Part shown: piece by piece, positions 1 through 11,440 of the stretch
How positions within the stretch are numbered: the stretch's first letter is position 1
Layout of the letters: the number at the start of each line of letters is the position of its first letter
NCBI GenBank assembly: GCA_964036275.1
Contig: OZ038434.1
Location: 1,386,560 to 1,450,559 of the forward strand
Source of the DNA: Litoditis marina
Lineage: Eukaryota > Nematoda > Chromadorea > Rhabditida > Rhabditidae
Direction: 5' to 3'
DNA: 64,000 bases
The notes under the pieces: model-generated
What the model saw: only the letters and a program-made list of their open reading frames with translations
What the model was told of the DNA's origin: nothing
The model's database searches: none
Translations under genes and position numbers: made by a program

Positions 1-1611
1 TTCTGTGTCGAATGAGGAATAAACCCATAGTTCCTTCGTATAACGACTTTTTGGCGCGCAATTTGTTGTTTGTTTGACCCCTCATCTATAGTTACCATTG
101 GGAAAGTTGCGTAGACCTCGGGAAACAACAATTTGGGTGTACTCTGATTATCAAAAGCGAATTGTAGCTGTTTAGGGCTATAACTAATGTAAATCAAATT
201 ATACAACTACGAGAAAAACAGGTAGAGAGACAAAGTCAGGTAGATCTTTTGAAAAAAGAATATGTGAAAGTTATGCGTTCCCCTTTTTTGTTGTTGTTTA
301 TTGATAGATGATAGCGTTTTTCACGTTGGGGTAAGTTGGGGGCCTGACTGGAGTGGTGGGAAATACCCGATTTGCATGTACTCGATAAGTCAAAATGGTT
401 CCAAACAACTTTGTTCAAACGTTGATCGAATGGCCAGAGAAATGAGACGGGAGTTATCCCCTATTTTCGATGCAAAATATTGAGAATCAGTGAGAGCTAA
501 CTTCGGTAAAGAATCATTGTAAGCTTCGAGAAATAAAGAACGACAGAGAGCAAGTTTTCCGATTTTCACAGGATTGAGAATCAGTGAAAGCTAACTTCGG
601 TAAAGAATCATTGTAAACTTCGAGAAATAAAAAACGACAGAGAGCAAGTTTTCCGATTTTCGCAGGTTCTCAGCTCAAATTGTTTTGCAAAAATCGAAAA
701 GAAGTATATAGCTGAAGTAGTTTACAGCTGGAGAAAAACAAGATCAATGCAAAACTGTGATGAAAAGCATCACGGTGGTTTTCGTTTTCGCTGTGTGAGT
801 TCCACATTTAGAAAACGGTATTTTTGAAGAAAAAGATAGCTGAGTTCAATTAATCTTTTGTCATGATCAGAAATATGTGAACTGAGCAGAAATATTATGA
901 AAAATTCCAAAATACTATGCATTAAATGTTGCAAAAAGAATGCATACACAATGACCACAATCGTTAGTGTCACGCCAGAAGGCCTGAGCAGCAACCTTGC
1001 TGATAAGGGAGAATACAACCCATTAGTACTCCGTTCCAAGTATACTGATCAATCCTATAGAAATGAAATTGGGATAAAAACCAAAATGGTAGTTTCGAAA
1101 AACTTCGTTAACTGGTGAAAAGAAGTGTGTTTGAATAGGAAATCCAAGAAATTTACTTCAAATAGGACCCATTTTTAAAGTGGGAACGCATGACCGTAGG
1201 TCTACAAAGACAAAAACTATACAAAACCGTAAACCAACCATGTGGGTGTATGTGCGAGGGACGGGTCTGGCCAAATGGCGGCTACTCGGGAGCGAGAAGT
1301 ACGGCGGTACGGCCAGGTCGGGACAACACGGGGCAGAGTTGCGGCTGCAAACAGTAAAGAATAGAAAAATTGAAGAAAAGCTAGTGAGTCAGAGTATTTC
1401 ATAAAGCTTTGTAATGTGTTTTAGAATGTGAAATATGCGCAATCAGAAAGAGAACCAAAATGAGTGCAGAGCTTTACGGTTCAACTTCACAGTCACAGGT
1501 CACAGCTGAATAAATCACATTAGAAAGACATTATGAAAACGTAAGAAAAGAATTTCTAGTCGTATCGGTGTCAAACATGAGTAGGAGAAAGAGAACGAGA
1601 AAGAGAAAGAA

Positions 1612-1678
<67 letters not shown>

Positions 1679-3165
1679 CGGAGAGGAAAAGAGGAGTGAT
1701 AATGTTTGGTTATTTAGGGAAGAAAATTAATCAAAATATAAATGATAAAAATCAGAGTCAGTAAAAATCAGTAAGAGTTCATTTCATTTATTTAGAAGTG
1801 CTCAGGAGACAGAAGAGGTTTCTGTGTCGAATGAGGAATAAACCCATAGTTCCTTCGTATAACGACTTTTTGGCGCGCAATTTGTGGTTTGTTTGACCCC
1901 TCATCTATAGTTACCATTGGGAAAGTTGCGTAGACCTCGGGAAACAACAATTTGGGTGTACTCTGATTATCAAAAGCGAATTGTAGAAGTTAAGGGCTAT
2001 AATTAATGTAAATCAAATCATACCACTACGAGAAAAACAGGTAGAGACACAAAGTCAGGTAGATCTTTTGGAAAAAGAATATGTGATAAGTCAAAAGGGT
2101 TCCAAACCACTTTGTTCAAACGTTGATCGAATAGCCACAAAAATGAGACGGGAGATATCGCCTATTTTCGATGCAAAATATTGAGAATCAGTGAAAACTA
2201 ACTTCGGTAAAGAATCATTGTGAACTTCGAGAAATAAAGAACGACAGAGAGCAAGTTTTCTGATTTTCCCAGGTTCTCAGCTCAAATTGTTCTGTAAAAA
2301 TCGAAAAGAAGTGAGTTCCACATTTAGAAAACAGTATTTTTGAAGAAAAAGATAGCTGAGTTCAATTAATCTTTTGTCATGATCAGAAATATGTGAACTG
2401 AGCAGAAATATTATGAGAAATTCCGAAATTGTTGCATGCATTAAATGTTGCAAAAAGAATGCATACACAATGACCACAATCGTTAGTGTCACGCCAGAAG
2501 GCCTGAGCAGCAACCTTGCTGATAAGGGAGAATACAACCCATTAGTACTCCGTTCCAAGTATACTGATCAATCCTATAGAAATGAAATTGGGATAAAAAC
2601 CAAAATGGTAGTTTCGAAAAACTTCGTTAACTGGTGAAAAGAAGTGTGTTTGAATAGGAAATCCAAGAAATTTACTTCAAATAGGACCCATTTTTCAAGT
2701 GGGAACGCTTGACCGTAGGTCTACAAAGACAAAAACTATACAAAACCGTAAACCAACCATGTGGGTGTATGTGCGATTGTCATTTGGCATGTGGGTCTGG
2801 CCAAATGGCGGCTACTCGGGAGCGAGAAGTACGGCGGTACGGCCAGGTCGGGACAACACGGGGCAGAGTTGCGGCTGCAAACAGTAAAGAATAGAAAAAT
2901 TGAAGAAAAGCTAGTGAGTCAGAGTATTTTATAAAGCTTTGTAATGTGTTTTATAATGTGAAATATGCGCAATCAGAAAGAGAACCAAAATGAGTGCAGA
3001 GCTTTACGGTTCAACTTCACAGTCACAGGTCACAGCTGAATAAAACACATTAGAAAGACATTATGAAAACGTAAGAAAAGAATTTCTAGTCGTACCGGTG
3101 TCAAACATGAGTAGGAGAGAGAGAACGAGAAAGAGAAAGAAAGAAAGAGAGAGAGAGAGGGAACA

Positions 3166-3212
<47 letters not shown>

Positions 3213-4360
3213 AAGAGAGGAGCGGAGAGGAAAAGAGGAGTGACAACGTTTGGTTATTTAGGGAAGAAAATTAATCAAAGTATAAATGATGGAAATCAGT
3301 GTCAGTAAAAATCAGTAAGAGTTCATTTCATATATTTAGAAGTGCTCAGGAGAGAGAAAAGGTTTCTGTGTCGAATGAGGAATAAACCCATGGTTCCTTC
3401 GTATAACGACTTTTTGGTGTTTGACCCCTCATCTATAGTTACCATTGGGAAAGTTGCGTAGACCTCGGGAAACAACAATTTGGGTGTACTCTGATTATCA
3501 AAAGCGAATTGTAGCAGTTTAGGGCTATAACTAATGTAAATCAAATTATACAACTACGAGAAAAACAGGTAGAGACACAAAGTCAGGTAGATCTTTTGAA
3601 AAAAGAATATGTGAAAGTTATGCGTTCCCCTTTTTTGTTGTTGTTTATTGATAGATGATAGCGTTTTTCACGTTGGGGTAAGTTGGGGGCCTGACTGGAG
3701 TGGTGGGAAATACCCGATTTGCATGTACTCGATAAGTCAAAATGGTTCCAAACAACTTTGTTCAAACGTTGATCGAATGGCCAGAGAAATGAGACGGGAG
3801 TTATCCCCTATTTTCGATGCAAAATATTGAGAATCAGTGAGAGCTAACTTCGGTAAAGAATCATTGTAAACTTCGAGAAATAAAGAACGACAGAGAGCAA
3901 GTTTTCCGATTTTCACAGGATTGAGAATCAGTGAAAGCTAACTTCGGTAAAGAATCATTGTAAACTTCGAGAAATAAAAAACGACAGAGAGCAAGTTTTC
4001 CGATTTTCGCAGGTTCTCAGCTCAAATTGTTTTGCAAAAATCGAAAAGAAGTATATAGCTGAAGTAGTTTACAGCTGGAGAAAAACAATATCAATGCAAA
4101 ACTGTGATGAAAAGCATCACGGTGGTTTTCGTTTTCGCTGTGTGAGTTCCACATTTAGAAAACAGTATTTTTGAAGAAAAAGATAGCTGAGTTCAATTAA
4201 TCTTTTGTCATGATCAGAAATATGTGAACTGAGCAGAAATATTATGAAAAATTCCAAAATACTATGCATTAAATGTTGCAAAAAGAATGCATACACAATG
4301 ACCACAATCGTTAGTGTCACGCCAGAAGGCCTGAGCAGCGGACCTTGCTGAAAAGGGAAA
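1..4360. repeat. Tandem array of a 1.5-1.8 kb unit, about 2.5 copies
   Basis: The same sequence restarts at 1, 1820 and 3364, giving units of 1819 bp and 1544 bp and a truncated third that loses similarity near 4340-4360. Unit 2 lacks about 275 bp present in units 1 and 3. Units 1 and 3 also carry an internal tandem duplication of about 90 bp (480-665 and 3830-4010). Each full unit ends in a GA microsatellite. Short ORFs repeat in each unit, and one on the minus strand is hydrophobic (770-1039), but none can be joined into a gene. The array may begin left of the window. Confidence 0.93.
1615..1675. repeat. (GA)n microsatellite in unit 1 of the array
   Basis: About 60 bp of uninterrupted GA dinucleotides. 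The equivalent run in unit 2 (about 3173-3208) is shorter and interrupted, so the tract differs between array copies. Confidence 0.95.
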
Positions 4361-5324
4361 ATACAAAGATTTCGCTAAAACGAATTTCCGCGTTCTTACG
4401 TCCACTTAACTTTCTGTGTTTTTTTTACCAGGTTTCTTGGTAATTTCAGGCATCCGCTACGGGGATGAGAAGTAGAGTTACCACCTTCAATATCAACAAC
4501 ATGGAGACCCCGAATTATCTTGGTAATGAACATAAACGAATGTAAATATTGTACATGTTCACTGAGATTATTTGCCAATGATCTAGAAAACAAGTTTCGG
4601 AGAGTAGAAAGGCACGAGAATAAAAAGGTAGGAGAAATGCACTAATTACCTCCAGAATAAAAGTCGTGAAACAGTTCAATGAAGACACCGAGACATCATA
4701 CTCAAGATCTAAAAAGATAACAATAAGAAGGTGTATTCGAACAAATTATTCATTGTGTCAATAGGACGTTCAGAATGTAACATGTTTACTGGGCACATTA
4801 GTATAACTGTTGTGAACTTACAGTGCACAACCTCTAATATTAAGTCTGTGCTTTTTCACATTCCTTTTCTCTCTTCAATGTTATGTGTTATCTGATTGTT
4901 CAGCATTGTATGCTGATCCGCCCATATTCTCTTGTAGTTCTGCTCTTCGGAGCTCTCCCCCCCGTGATAATTCTCGATTTCCTATTCAACATTGTTTTTC
5001 AGATTTCATAGTGTGTTGAAGTTGATTATGTCATGCTTGTTGACCAAGAAATATTACAAACTTTGCTTTAATAACTTTTCTCCCCATAAATTCTTTTGGA
5101 GTACCACATATTATGTGGAAAGTCACGTGTTGAATTGCGAATAAAATTCTATTTATATTCTATTTAATCGTTGGGGATTTTTCGACCGGAATACAATGAA
5201 ATAAATACAATAAAGTGGTTTACTTTGAATGAATATCAATTTAAGTAACAAAACTCATTTACTATCAGTATTGACCTCAATGCACGCGCTACCATACCAG
5301 GCTGGTTTGAAGATTCAGTGACAG
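4361..5324. other. Intergenic stretch, no gene seen
   Basis: AT-rich sequence between the array and the tRNA. I see no exon-like reading frame with splice sites and no clear repeat. The 65-codon minus-strand frame at 4396-4593 has no recognisable similarity. Confidence 0.6.
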
Positions 5325-5407
5325 GCCTGGGTAGCCAAGTGGTCAACGGCATGCGACTTATGATCGCACGGAGAAATCCTTCGCGGGTTCGAATCCCGCC
5401 TCAGGCA
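5325..5407 (+). tRNA. Type II tRNA with UAU anticodon (nematode nev-tRNA-Ile type)
   Basis: An 83-nt cloverleaf folds fully. The acceptor stem is GCCTGGG (5325-5331) with CTCAGGC (5400-5406), including one G-U pair, and the discriminator is A5407. The D stem is GCC/GGC. The anticodon stem is TGCGA/TCGCA (5352-5356, 5364-5368) around loop CTTATGA, with anticodon TAT at 5359-5361. The variable arm is 14 nt (5369-5382) and folds as GGA-GAAA-TCC. The T arm is GCGGG/CCCGC around TTCGAAT. Internal A box (TAGCCAAGTGG) and B box (GGTTCGAATCC) are intact, and a T run follows at 5411. Canonical tRNA-Ile has a short variable loop. Nematodes are known to carry V-arm-bearing tRNAs with Ile or Gly anticodons that are charged with leucine, and this gene has that layout. 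Confidence 0.88.
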
Positions 5408-6323
5408 AATGTTTTGTATTTTTGAACTTGATGATCTGGAAGCGGTGTTTTTTTTAAGTTATTTTCATGGAACTAAAGTTATTTTCATGGAAAATGGAAA
5501 ACATTGTGAATCTACCATTTCGTAGTGATTTTTGTTTTCTAGAAGTAGTATAGAAGGAATAAAAACTTCAATCGATTTGAACGATAATAAGATCTATGCG
5601 GTATCATATTTGTTGTGGAACCGGAACACTTTTTTCTTGCTTCATTGTTAGTTGGGGGGTTCAATTCTAATTGTTATTGCAATAGAGAAAGAAATAGAGT
5701 TTCTTTTATTTTTTCGATAAAGTTACAAAAACCCATTCAAGACATCGACAAAGTTAAGACAATTATAAAGGTGAAAAAATATTTGTAAACATCATTAAAA
5801 CAACAAAGTGGTGAGGGACTCAGGCTCAACTGAGTCGTGAATTAATTTTTCAATGTTGTTGTTCGTCATCTTTTATAATTTTCACAGAGCTCAAATGTTC
5901 TCCATCATTTTCCGTCAGTATCTACCCGTAAAAATATGTTCCACTGTTCAGCGTTCAACAATACATTGTCCAACGTGGGTGGTTCTTATGCATCGAGGTT
6001 TCAATAGCAGTTTTATGCAACCTGTCTCAATTTTTTGCATTACCTGCAGCTAGCATAGAACGATGCTAAGGTGATTACTAGACTTTGAAAAACCGCTATT
6101 GCGATCTGACTCAACTCTGTACGATTTTTTTTACAACAGCTTGAAATTTTGGCACCATACTAGAATCCTATGCTCTAGCAAACTTCATTCATGATAGTTC
6201 TTGTTTTACAGATCGTCCAAGTGTTGTGCAATCGCCGCACCACTGATTTAACAAATACACTTTATTTCGAAATAAAAATTATCCTAAGTATATAATTTGG
6301 AGTCTCCAGAATATCCAGTGTAG
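5408..6323. other. Intergenic, 3' flank of the channel gene
   Basis: No gene seen. TTTATT at 6261-6266 reads AATAAA on the minus strand, 58 nt past the stop codon of the channel gene, and is its likely polyadenylation signal. Confidence 0.55.
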
Positions 6324-9300
6324 TCAGCTCGTTGCCACCAGTATGAAGACAGCGACGTTCAGTAGCTCCATGCAGACCAAAATGATGTCGAAAAGAAAAA
6401 CAGAGGGCAAAAATCTGCAAATGGAAATATTTTGTTGTCATTTTTTGATTGTTGGGAGCATTTTGTCCGCTGAAAACATTAACTTCGATCGTTGAATCGC
6501 AGCAGAATCGTGTATAGAAATCGCTAACAAGAATCTACAAAGTTCATAAGTATAGTTTTTCACAGTTCGTTCACCCTCTCTTTTTCTCTTTATATTTTGG
6601 TAATATTCCATTTTTGTTTTTGAACTCGATGCAGTTCCAGAACAAAACGTACACGTCGCTATCGATCTTGACCGGAAGGTTCACGTTTATCTGCTGATCA
6701 ACTACCAATTGTAGAAATTGTATCAGCACACGATATAACTAAATTAGAGTTTTTTATATCTCAGAACCCGGAAAAAAAATCGGTTTTTAAGCCATACTAG
6801 CAGCCAACCAACAAAAAGATTGGAGAACTTCGTGTTGATCAGCCCTTCCGCACTCATCTACACAGCATTGATTATTAACCTCCAAAATCTGTTTGTGGGT
6901 GTTTTCTTCGCATTCGTTGTCGGATACAACTTGAAATCTGGTATCGTGAGCACTATGAAAAGACTTCCAATTATGATTCCCAGGCAAAACATCAGATAGA
7001 CAGCTGAAACATTCACATGTATTTTGGAAACAAAAATAACTAAAAACTATTCTGGAAAAAAGTTTGCCGTATAGGTAAACTGGACGAAGAATATGACGCA
7101 GACACTAATATGGAATTGCAGCAGAAGAAAAATATGGTTGTTCTTTCTCCAAAGCCATTTCTCGTTCCAGTTGAAGTTAAAATGAAAACTATCAATAACA
7201 CTCACCTAAGAGAGGTAATGTTTCAGCTTTCGGGATCGCCGTCGAGAGAATGTTGAGAATGAAGCTCATTGTCATGATATTAGTAAGCCCAACACTCAAC
7301 TGAAACGGTTCGATGTGTTCTCAGGCTCTATTTTCTCATTATAAAAATTCGAGGATCGAAATGTTAGTAATAGTTCTTCAAAATCATGCGTTTCTTCATC
7401 CTAATTAGTTTTAAGTGCTTTCAAGCATGGCTGAGAAAACGGAGGTATAGGTTTGTACATCTTTGGCGGCAATTTTGTGTATAACGTAGGATGCTGACAC
7501 TATAGAGTTGGGGTTAACACCTGAAACCATCTCTTTCACCCTATCTCCTTGGTCTGATTCTCTCCGGTACAGTCCAATAAGAGATATTCCATTTATAATG
7601 TAGGCCGGTATCATGATCATGTAGATGTAGAACAAAGATCGACGTTTAGTTTCAAATTCAAACGCTGCCTGGAAAATTATTATTATCCTAAGCAAGGATA
7701 CTAAAAACTGATGAACAACTACACTAAGTTTAATAATAGTATTACGACAACTTACCCCAGTCTCGTTTCATTTTTCCAACTCAAAGTTTGTTCTATTTTT
7801 GAATGATTACTTTTTGTTAACTATGCTGAACGAACCACAGTATTCCCATCGAGAGTTTTGCTGTCCAGTACGGATATTGATAGCATATGCCATTCGACGT
7901 TGCCCTGGAATATCGAGTGTCAGATGTCAAATAAATCGAACTTCTTACTGTCTTCTAAATAATCAAAAAAATTATTGATTAATTTCGAACTTATACCCTT
8001 TTTGTCCTATATTTGCTGCCCCCCCCCATTTTAGTTAATTTCACGTTTAATGTAAACGTTTTAGTAAACTAATCAGGAACGATAAAATCGATTGGTGCTC
8101 ACCGTGAAATAGTTGGGCAGTTTCGAGAGTATTTGGTGACTTAGAAATCCCTCTATCTCCACATATTCACTAGGAATGGCCATGGTCAGAAAATAGATGG
8201 GACATTTCTGTTTATCGAATGGAAAATCCTTGACCTGGAATTACGATACACACTAAAATACTTACTATTATCATTCGGTTGGAGTACTTCTAGCAGCAAC
8301 AGTTTTTAGTATTTACATTAGAAACGCATCTGTAAATTGTTGGGTCGATGATTGTCGAAATGCTTGCTCGTGGTCGAAAAAACATAACAAATATGAAACG
8401 CAATCACAACCTATTAGAATATGATAGGAAAAATGGAACCATGTTTTGTGATTTTGCACCCCTATATATCGAAAGACACGATTTAACGTTGAGTTTGCAA
8501 GAAAAAATTAATCAACGTTAGGAAAAGCTCAAAACAATCGTATCAAATATTACTATTTCACTAGACAATGAACCTGCCTCCAACAAACAGTAAATCACCA
8601 CATTCATCATTCGGAAATAGGAAACTCGGCCATCAGCGTAAATCTGTTTGGGAATAGAATGAAAAAAGCGAATGGATTTCAATCACAGATTTATCATTAT
8701 TCTCAATTATCTTTCTAGTTTTTTTCTAATGAACCATCAAAAGTTACGCGAACATTGAGCTTTATTTTTTCCTTCTCTGCATCTATTACCATTATATAAG
8801 TTTAGCTTGACAAGTGCAACTAATTACGCACACACTAAATATTTTCTCACGTAGCACGTGGATGGTAAGACTCGAAAATGGCGTTTATGCAAGTACTTTG
8901 ACAGAAGGGTACAGAAATGAAGTGTAACCGGACCGGAATGGGAGACACAATCCCCATGTCCACATCCCCACAAAAACCAACCGTGACAATTTGCTCTTCC
9001 ACTTCGTGAAGACGGTTGATGTTTTGCCTGGAAACAATTCATTCACCACTGATAAATGCAGATCACAAAAATGTTAACGGGGACAGGATCATGCAGAGTG
9101 CGACACACCAAACGGTATTATGAACTCACACTGGGTGAGGAGTTACTTCTGGAATCCAGACGCGAGATCGGGGAACCAGAATGGACTCTATTCCTCCAAA
9201 ACTAGCCGAGTTCCAAGATAAGCGAGGGTCCATCCATACCGAAAACACGAATCAATTCATTTATGAAAAATGATATATTCGTCTAGCTCATGTAGAGAAA

Positions 9301-10335
9301 CCAAAAAATGAGCAGACTGGGAAATTAACATGGGTAAACAAAAAATGGAACTATTTTGTATTTGACAAACCTCTTTGAAGCTGATTAGAAGTGACACAGC
9401 TTGCTGTGAGTCTAGCTGCAAATTAATAGAAGTTATTTGAAAATATGTCTACGAATATACGAACAAATAACACTTAATCGAGAAACAATGAAAACTTAAA
9501 ATATCTTAATATACTCTTCTGCCTCTCAAATTTTGAAGTAAGCACACTTCATTGTTCGCAGGGAGAAAACATAACAAATAGTCCTACTACGTACCACCTG
9601 ATAGAGTTGGAATGAAACGAGAGTAACATTGAGGTGTAGTTTCACTGATGATCCAATTGTAAAGTCGGATGTGTTTGCGTTGCCTCCTGAAACGGTGGTT
9701 CCGCACTTTGATTCGGAAAAAAATCACAAATTTAAGAAGGACGATTATGTGGTCCAACCCCAACGCTTCAGTCCTATAAACTGCAATAGATTTTTCAATT
9801 GCAGTTTAAAGGGCCGTTGACACAGGATTGGTTCACATAATTGTCCTGCTTTAAACGAACCAAAAAGTGACCTGTGTCGCTAACCTACTGTATTGATGAG
9901 CGCTGCCTGTGGACTGTAGGATTGAAACAAAAACTCCAACAAACGATCCTGGTCTTCCAGAAAATCAGCTAAAAACTTATAATTGATCCGTATTCGTACC
10001 GACGTAACGAAGTATATACGGAGATTTGATCAAATAGTCGATTTCTACTTATTCGTTACAGTTTTGAACATAATAAAGAAATATAGTAGGACATGAGTTT
10101 TGATTTTGTTCAGTGATGTGTACTATCTGCACGACTGTGCTGAGATTCATTGCTGCTAGTTGGATTGGGTTGTGAAACAGCTTTCCCTCTACACATTTTC
10201 ATCACGAGTTCCTATGGTTTGTTTTACATATTTCACACTTATGACTCAATGAGCGACAATACTCTCAAAAACTAGTTTCTTACCGTTTATCAGTTCGAAA
10301 ATAATACAGAGACTGATAATACTGTAAAAGAACAT
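6324..10335 (-). CDS. Cys-loop ligand-gated ion channel subunit
   Basis: Thirteen exons (10335-10284, 9968-9885, 9644-9598, 9415-9371, 9239-9130, 9027-8982, 8643-8578, 8234-8103, 7904-7836, 7668-7528, 7299-7206, 7003-6862, 6414-6324) join in phase to 372 residues. In order: signal peptide starting MFFYSIISLC; ligand-binding domain with VWMDPRLSW and VPRSRVWIPE; Cys-loop C-LLEVKDFPFDKQK-C with exactly 13 intervening residues; M1 after KRRSLFY; M2 containing VGLTNIMTMSFIL followed by IPKAE; M3; a short M3-M4 loop; and M4 at the C-terminus. There is no vicinal cysteine pair before M1, so it is not an α-type acetylcholine subunit. The short M3-M4 loop and the M2 sequence point to the divergent nematode lgc/acr-like groups. 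Two splice sites are abnormal: the acceptor before 9239 reads TTTTCG instead of TTTTCAG, and the donor at 8577 is GC. The ligand cannot be inferred. Confidence 0.87.
9733..9855. mobile_element. Short inverted-repeat MITE in a channel-gene intron
   Basis: The ends read TTTAAGAAGGACGATTATG and, inverted, TTTAAAGCAGGACAATTATG. The same terminus brackets the larger nested element at 45341-45942. An internal palindrome, ACTGCAAT/ATTGCAGT, occupies the middle. It has no coding capacity. Confidence 0.75.
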
Positions 10336-10571
10336 CTCACTCATCATTCAAAAAATGGAATGTTCTCAGGTTTCTCAAGGTGTCACCAATTAATTATTCA
10401 TACCCAAACAAATAGACGAGTTTCGAATTGAAAATGAGATGTATACAAGTTCAGAAATCAAGCACATTGATACTTTCATACGGTCATTTCTGTCAGAGGA
10501 AAAAACTCTTGGAACGTCAAACTTTGGTAATTTGAATATTTTTCAACTATTTATTATTCTTTATACATGCA

Positions 10572-11136
10572 GACTACGGTTGTTAATCGAGTTGAAAATT
10601 GTTTTTCGAGTTTTCGAAATTTCAAGTTTTTCGAGTTTCGAGTATTTCGAGTTTTCCGAATTTCGAGTTTTTCGAGTTTCGAGTTTTTCGAGTTTTTAGA
10701 AATTCCGAGTTTTTCGAGTTTCGAGTTTTTCGAGTTTTTCGAGTTTCGAGTATTTCGAATTTAGAGAAATTTCGAGTTTTTCGAGTTTCGAGTTTTTCGA
10801 GTTCTGAGATTTTCGAGTTTTTCGTGTTTCGAAACTCGAAATTTCGAGTTTTTCGAGTTCTAGTTGAACTCGAAACTCGAATTTTTACGAGTTTTACGAG
10901 TCGAGTTTCCCGAATTTTCGAGTTTTCGAGTTCGAGTTGTCCGAATTTTCGAGTTTTTTCGAGTTTTTCGAGTTCGAGTTTTATTTTTTTCGAGTTTCGA
11001 GTTTTCGAGTTTTTAGAAATTCAGAGTTTTTCGAGTTTCGAGTTTTTCGAGTTCTGAAAACAGAGTTTTTCGAAAAAACTCGAATTTTCGAGTTTTTTGG
11101 AGTTTTTCGAGTTCGAGTTTTATTTTTAACAACCCT
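10572..11136. repeat. TTCGAG-rich satellite bounded by GGTTGTTAA inverted repeats
   Basis: About 540 bp built from variants of TTCGAGTTTTTCGAGTTTCG. The block is flanked by ACGGTTGTTAA on the left and TTAACAACCCT on the right, that is, short inverted termini. Long open frames on both strands (for example 10599-11057) encode only SSFEFFEF-like repeats and are a by-product of the repeat. It lies between the 5' end of the channel gene and the 3' end of the receptor gene. Confidence 0.85.
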
Positions 11137-11265
11137 AATGCAGATATGATGTAAATACACAGAAACAAACACGTTGGCGTTTTTGCAGAGAATAGTTCAA
11201 CTTTCGGTACAATGTCGTGGTTTCGGATGGATAAGGGTTAGTAGAGTGAGGGACCAAATCATCAT

Positions 11266-11320
11266 TGTAGTTTGATCTCGGAACGGATTTCGACACAAAA
11301 AGAAATGGGATCATACTGCA
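11266..11320. repeat. Mini inverted-repeat element, TAGTTTGATCTC family
   Basis: The ends TGTAGTTTGATCTC and TGCAGTATGATCCC are inverted copies about 55 bp apart. Related copies lie at 22796-22866, 33562-33625 and 54303-54362. Confidence 0.65.
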
Positions 11321-11440
11321 AACACAGCGGAATAGGAATGAGAATAAGAACAATTATCGAACCATGTGATTGGAAGAAAGAGTATCAAAACACAAAGAGA
11401 CTGGGGAATTTAAAACCCATACTTGTATCTCTGCATCTTG

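Noticed and set aside
897..1118. 73-codon plus-strand frame repeated in each array unit
   Set aside because: Repeated only because the unit is repeated; no domain, and it overlaps a hydrophobic frame on the other strand that is also unsupported.
10599..11057. 152-codon frame of SSFEFFEF repeats
   Set aside because: Product of TTCGAG satellite; no start context, splice sites or known domain.
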